Assembly: GCA_036556985.1 (NCBI GenBank)
Contig: DATBIK010000105.1
Location: forward strand, 1 to 7,913
Direction: 5' to 3'
Length of the DNA stretch: 7,913 nt
Origin: JAPSGM01 sp036556985
GTDB lineage: Bacteria; Chloroflexota; Limnocylindria; QHBO01
Positions within the stretch are counted from its first letter, which is position 1; every line of letters starts with the position of its first letter. Of the stretch, positions 5,174 to 7,913 are shown in pieces. The notes beneath the pieces are model-generated. The model was not told where the DNA came from, did no database searches, and saw only the letters and a program-made list of their open reading frames with translations. Position numbers and translations under genes: made by a program.

Positions 5174-5854
5174 ATGCTTCGCGCAGCACCGCAACGCAGC
5201 GGCCCCTGGCCGCGCGCCGGCCTGGTGGCCGCCGTGGCCGTCTTCGCCATCGCGATGGCGTACCTCGAGTCGGCCGTGGTCGTGTACCTGCGCGAGGCAC
5301 TCGGCGTCGGCACCGGCGACGTCTTCCCGATCGACCTCGAGAGCGAGCTGAGCGGCCGCCTGGGCTGGATCGAGGTCGGCCGCGAGGCCGCGACGCTGCT
5401 CATGATCGGCGGCATCGGCTGGGTCGCCGGTCGCACCGGGCTGGAGCGGCTGGCCTGGGCGGCGGTCGTGTTCGGCGTCTGGGACATCGGCTACTACTTC
5501 TGGCTGTGGGTCTTCTCCGGCTGGCCGGAGAGCCTCCTGACGTGGGACCTGCTCTTCCTCATCCCGGCGCCGTGGGCCGGTCCGGTCTGGGCGCCGATGG
5601 CCGTCAGCCTGGCGCTGGTGGGCTTCGGGCTGGCGATGGCCGGCCGCTACCGGGCGGGGCTGGCGCCCACGGCCGGCGTGGGGCCGTTGGCCGGGCTCGT
5701 GGTTGGCGGTGCGGTGGTGGTCGTCAGCTTCCTGACCAACGCGGCGCTCGTGCTCGACGCGGGAGTGCCCACCGACTTCGCCTGGCCGATCTTCGCGGCG
5801 GGGATGGGCATCGGCATCGGCTCGGCGCTCGCGATCCTGCGCTCCGCCCGATAG
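5174..5854 (+). CDS. Polytopic membrane protein of unknown function
   Basis: A 226-residue integral membrane protein with about six hydrophobic segments (roughly 15-38, 70-86, 93-114, 125-157, 168-190, 203-222). Conserved-looking polar motifs lie in or beside the membrane: AYLESAVVVYLR (29-40) with E32 and R40, GREAATL (69-75), GVWDIGYYFW (101-110), GWPESLLTWD (116-125) and PAPWAGPVWAP (131-141). Buried acidic residues next to arginines and the WD and PES motifs suggest a specific catalytic or transport role rather than a passive anchor. I recall similar AYLE-type membrane proteins in Chloroflexota and other bacteria, annotated only as hypothetical. An alternative start at 5156 with a good Shine-Dalgarno would add MGILAP. 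It is divergent from dps and followed 16 bases later by the GNAT gene. Confidence 0.88.
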   Translation: MLRAAPQRSGPWPRAGLVAAVAVFAIAMAYLESAVVVYLREALGVGTGDVFPIDLESELSGRLGWIEVGREAATLLMIGGIGWVAGRTGLERLAWAAVVFGVWDIGYYFWLWVFSGWPESLLTWDLLFLIPAPWAGPVWAPMAVSLALVGFGLAMAGRYRAGLAPTAGVGPLAGLVVGGAVVVVSFLTNAALVLDAGVPTDFAWPIFAAGMGIGIGSALAILRSAR

Positions 5855-5857
5855 CCC

Positions 5858-5863
5858 GATAAT
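5858..5863 (+). promoter_or_regulatory. -10 hexamer of the GNAT gene, leaderless configuration
   Basis: GATAAT, one mismatch from TATAAT, sits three bases after the stop codon of the previous gene and is followed by CACGCTC (seven bases) and ATG at 5871. The 16-base gap has no Shine-Dalgarno, which argues against simple read-through translation. Confidence 0.55.
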
Positions 5864-5870
5864 CACGCTC

Positions 5871-6482
5871 ATGCTCGAGCCGGGCCTGACCGCCGTCCTG
5901 CGACCGGAGTTCCCGCTGCACACGGCGCGGCTCCTGCTGCGGCCGTTCGATGACGGCGACCTCGAGGCGCTGCACTCCATGCAGAGCGATCCGGCGGTGT
6001 CGCGCTACCTGTACTGGGAGGCGCGGTCGCTCGACGAGGTGCGACAGCAGCTGGAGCGCCTGAAGCCGATGACCCGCATCGACGAGGAGTCGGACTCGCT
6101 CCGCCTCGCCGCGGTGCTGCGCGACGGCGGCACCCTGGTGGGCGACTACAGCCTGCGGCTCGAGAGCCGGGAGCACCGGCAGGGGGAGATCGGCTTCATC
6201 ACCCACCCTGCGCACCAGGGGCGCGGCTACGCCACCGAGGGCAGCCTCGTCCTCCTGCGGCTGGGGTTCGAGGTGCTCGGGCTGCACCGCATCTTCGGCA
6301 GCTGCGACGCCCGCAACGTCGGCTCGGCGCGGGTCATGGAGCGGCTCGGCATGCGGCAGGAGGCGCACTTCCGGCACAGCGAGATCTTCAAGGGCGCGTG
6401 GGGCGACGAGCTCATCTACGCCATGCTCGAGGACGAATGGCGCGAGCGCGGCCACCCTGCGCCGCGCGCCCCGATGGCGTAG
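5871..6482 (+). CDS. GNAT family N-acetyltransferase, RimJ/RimL type
   Basis: Transfers an acetyl group from acetyl-CoA to an amine, often a protein N-terminus or a small molecule; the substrate here is unknown. The 203-residue product follows the RimJ/RimL layout: the ETERLxLRP-like start as HTARLLLRPF (17-26), a substrate-binding helical part (28-66), the central strand GEIGFITHP (105-113), the acetyl-CoA pyrophosphate loop HQGRGYATEG (115-124), then LGLHRIFGSCDARNVGS (136-152), with the family RNxxS pattern, and RLGMRQEAHF (158-167). The C-terminal GDELIYAMLEDEW (178-190) is also typical. It acts in the cytoplasm. Its stop codon overlaps a TAGGCT hexamer that may start transcription of the next gene. 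The family call is firm, the substrate is not. Confidence 0.93.
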   Translation: MLEPGLTAVLRPEFPLHTARLLLRPFDDGDLEALHSMQSDPAVSRYLYWEARSLDEVRQQLERLKPMTRIDEESDSLRLAAVLRDGGTLVGDYSLRLESREHRQGEIGFITHPAHQGRGYATEGSLVLLRLGFEVLGLHRIFGSCDARNVGSARVMERLGMRQEAHFRHSEIFKGAWGDELIYAMLEDEWRERGHPAPRAPMA

Positions 6483-6485
6483 GCT
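6480..6485 (+). promoter_or_regulatory. Possible -10 hexamer built on the GNAT stop codon
   Basis: TAGGCT begins with the TAG stop of the GNAT gene and fits TANNNT. No start codon follows at 6-7 bases, so it would give the SemiSWEET gene a leader of about 105 bases (6493-6598), a region in which I see no gene. Weak support. Confidence 0.3.
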
Positions 6486-6598
6486 TGGCAGCGACCGCGT
6501 CTGCGCTCCTCCTGGCCGCCACGACGACACCCGCACGCGCTCGCCAGCGAACGCGGTCCCGAACGTCCGAGCGCCGCGTCATCTCGTGGAGGTCCCTC

Positions 6599-6865
6599 AT
6601 GGCCGATGCGCTCGGCCCGCTCGCCGCGGGTTACGGCGTCCTGATGGCCGTCTCACCCATGCTCCAGATCCGGCGCATGTTCGCGACGCGATCTTCGTCC
6701 GACGTCTCGCTCGCGTACCTCGGCGTGCTCGAGGTCGGCTTCGGGCTGTGGATCGCGTACGGCTTCGCGCTCGGCAACTGGGCGCTCATCGTGCCGAACT
6801 GCGTCGCCTTCGGCGTGGGGCTGGCCACGATCCTCGTCGCGCTCCGGCTGCGCCGGGACGGCTAG
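6599..6865 (+). CDS. SemiSWEET sugar transporter
   Basis: An 88-residue three-helix membrane protein of the MtN3/PQ-loop group; bacterial SemiSWEETs dimerise to form a facilitative sugar channel. Hydrophobic segments are about 5-24, 38-57 and 61-83. The first carries the conserved proline in VSPMLQI (18-24, the PQ-loop position), followed by SSSDVSLAYL (32-41), matching the usual loop before helix 2. W51 and N67 are 16 residues apart, the same spacing as the sugar-pocket pair I recall for Leptospira SemiSWEET (W48, N64). The start at 6599 is chosen because GGAGGT lies five bases upstream (6588-6593); longer in-frame starts fall inside the GNAT gene. The stop codon overlaps the -10-like element of guaD. 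The sugar carried cannot be told. Confidence 0.88.
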   Translation: MADALGPLAAGYGVLMAVSPMLQIRRMFATRSSSDVSLAYLGVLEVGFGLWIAYGFALGNWALIVPNCVAFGVGLATILVALRLRRDG

Positions 6866-6868
6866 CAT
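6863..6868 (+). promoter_or_regulatory. -10 hexamer of guaD built on the SemiSWEET stop codon
   Basis: TAGCAT includes the TAG stop of the SemiSWEET gene and is followed by GGCGGC (six bases) and the GTG start of guaD at 6875. The same TAG is an in-frame stop for guaD, so the start cannot lie further upstream. No Shine-Dalgarno is present between them. Confidence 0.5.
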
Positions 6869-6874
6869 GGCGGC

Positions 6875-7913
6875 GTGAACGCGCCGCCCGAGCCGATCGC
6901 GCTGCCCCAGCGCCCGCCGTTCACGCTGCGCGCCCGGCTGCTGACGCCGCTCGATGACGGGGGCACGCTCCACCTGCCCGATGCGCGCCTCGACGTCGAC
7001 GCGGACGGCCGCCTGGCGGCCGTCGCGGCCTGGACCGATGGCGCGGCCACGGCATCGGTCCTTGACCTGCGCCCCATGGTGGTCATGCCCGGCCTGGTCG
7101 ACCTCCACGTCCACCTGCCGCAGGTTCCGAACGCCGGCCTGGGGTCGGGGATGGAGCTCCTCGACTGGTTGGACCGCTACATCTTTCCGCTCGAGCAGGC
7201 CTATACGCGCGAGGTGGCGGAGACGCAGGCGCCCCTGGTGTTCCGCGCCCTCGCGGCGGCCGGAACGACGACCATCTCCGCGTACGCCGCGCTCTGGCCG
7301 GACAGCACCGACGCCTGCTTCGCCGCCGCCGAGTCGCACGGCATCCGGGCGGTGATCGGCAAGGTGATGATGGACCGCATCACCTACGACGCCGGGATCG
7401 CCCGATCGGACATCCTGGACGTGTCGGTGCGCCAGTCGGCCGAGCTGTGCGAGCGCTGGCACGGGGCCGACGGCGGGCGGCTGCGGTACGCCTTCACGCC
7501 GCGCTTCGCGGTCTCGTGCAGCGAGGCGATGCTCGCCGAGTCGGCACGGCTCGCCGCGCACTACGGGGCGTACTGGCAGACACACCTCGCCGAGGACGCC
7601 GGCGAGTGCGACACCGTCCAGCGACTCTTCCCGTCGTCGCGCGACTACCTCGACGTCTACGAGCGGGCCGGCGGCCTCTCCGAGCGCGCGATCCTGGCCC
7701 ACGCCATCCACCTCTCCGACTCCGAGGTGGAGCGGCTGGCGGCGTCCGGGGCGAAGGTGGCGCACTGCCCGGCGTCGAACCTGTTCCTGTCGAGCGGCAT
7801 GATGCCGCTCGCCCGCTACCGCGCCGCCGGCGTCCCGGTGGGCCTCGGTTCCGACCTGGCCGCGGGACCGGAGCTGTCGATCTTCAGCGTCATGCGCGCC
7901 GCGGCCGTCACGC
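6875..7913 (+). CDS. guaD: Guanine deaminase, 3' end outside window
   Basis: A zinc-dependent amidohydrolase that converts guanine to xanthine and ammonia in purine salvage and catabolism. 346 codons are visible of a usual 430-450. Motifs: PGLVDLHVH (72-80) with metal ligands H78 and H80, Q83 of the substrate-binding LPQ, the typical guanine deaminase stretch LLDWLDRYIFPLE (95-107), IGKVMMD (161-167), FTPRFAVSCS (207-216) with the guanine-contacting R210-F211 pair, QTHLAED (235-241) with ligand H237 and catalytic E240, LAHAIHL (274-280) with H276, HCPASNLFLSSGM (297-309), and GLGSD (323-327) with metal-binding D327. The GTG at 6875 is the first possible start after an in-frame stop at 6863. 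No xanthine dehydrogenase or urate gene is visible here; the remainder may lie to the right. Confidence 0.95.
   Translation, partial: MNAPPEPIALPQRPPFTLRARLLTPLDDGGTLHLPDARLDVDADGRLAAVAAWTDGAATASVLDLRPMVVMPGLVDLHVHLPQVPNAGLGSGMELLDWLDRYIFPLEQAYTREVAETQAPLVFRALAAAGTTTISAYAALWPDSTDACFAAAESHGIRAVIGKVMMDRITYDAGIARSDILDVSVRQSAELCERWHGADGGRLRYAFTPRFAVSCSEAMLAESARLAAHYGAYWQTHLAEDAGECDTVQRLFPSSRDYLDVYERAGGLSERAILAHAIHLSDSEVERLAASGAKVAHCPASNLFLSSGMMPLARYRAAGVPVGLGSDLAAGPELSIFSVMRAAAVT

Noticed and set aside
4444..5487. Minus-strand 347-codon frame and the plus-strand 4485-5351 frame over dps
   Set aside because: Shadows of dps and of the divergent membrane protein; neither has the Dps ligands or any other motif.
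5724..6536. Minus-strand 270-codon frame
   Set aside because: Antisense to the GNAT gene, with no motif and with shadow-type composition.
6653..7765. Minus-strand 370-codon frame
   Set aside because: Antisense to SemiSWEET and guaD, both of which have clear catalytic or pocket residues on the plus strand.

Overview
The window is a compact stretch of a very GC-rich bacterial chromosome, by eye around 70% G+C. It carries housekeeping and accessory genes and shows no plasmid, phage, insertion-sequence or CRISPR signature. Gene content, the mix of Shine-Dalgarno and apparently leaderless starts, and a membrane protein family I associate with Chloroflexota suggest an uncultured Chloroflexota-like lineage, with Actinomycetota as the main alternative. 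This placement is inference; no marker gene here settles it.

Left part (1-2733). A partial ornithine carbamoyltransferase gene (argF, minus strand, running off the left edge) is divergent from queG (epoxyqueuosine reductase, plus strand). queG converges on a secreted single-domain fasciclin (FAS1) protein, with a 14-bp perfect stem-loop between them that probably terminates both transcripts.

Middle (2734-5072). A tRNA-Pro(GGG) gene with encoded CCA ends two bases from the stop codon of an opposing small gene. Then come minus-strand small genes: a charged 83-residue protein overlapping a 118-residue helical protein by 14 bp, a 58-residue protein beginning MCLTCGC, a 32-residue single-pass membrane protein, and a Dps-type ferritin with all five ferroxidase ligands and a basic N-terminal tail. 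Several perfect inverted repeats sit between them. The 189-4454 side of this stretch, 4189-4454, has hairpins but no convincing gene.

Right part (5161-7913). All plus strand: a polytopic membrane protein of unknown function, a RimJ/RimL-type GNAT acetyltransferase, a SemiSWEET sugar transporter, and a guanine deaminase (guaD) that runs off the right edge. Spacing is tight, but several genes appear to have their own promoter.

The most interesting signal is architectural. Five genes (queG, the 32-residue membrane protein, the polytopic membrane protein, the GNAT, guaD) have a -10-like hexamer (TANNNT or GATAAT) exactly 6-7 bases before the start codon. Four of the five have no convincing Shine-Dalgarno; the polytopic protein has a competing SD-supported start. 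Other genes here have strong Shine-Dalgarno sequences. In places the hexamer reuses the stop codon of the preceding gene. I see no clear new defence or biosynthetic system; the remaining novelty is in the small uncharacterised proteins and unexplained dyad sequences.
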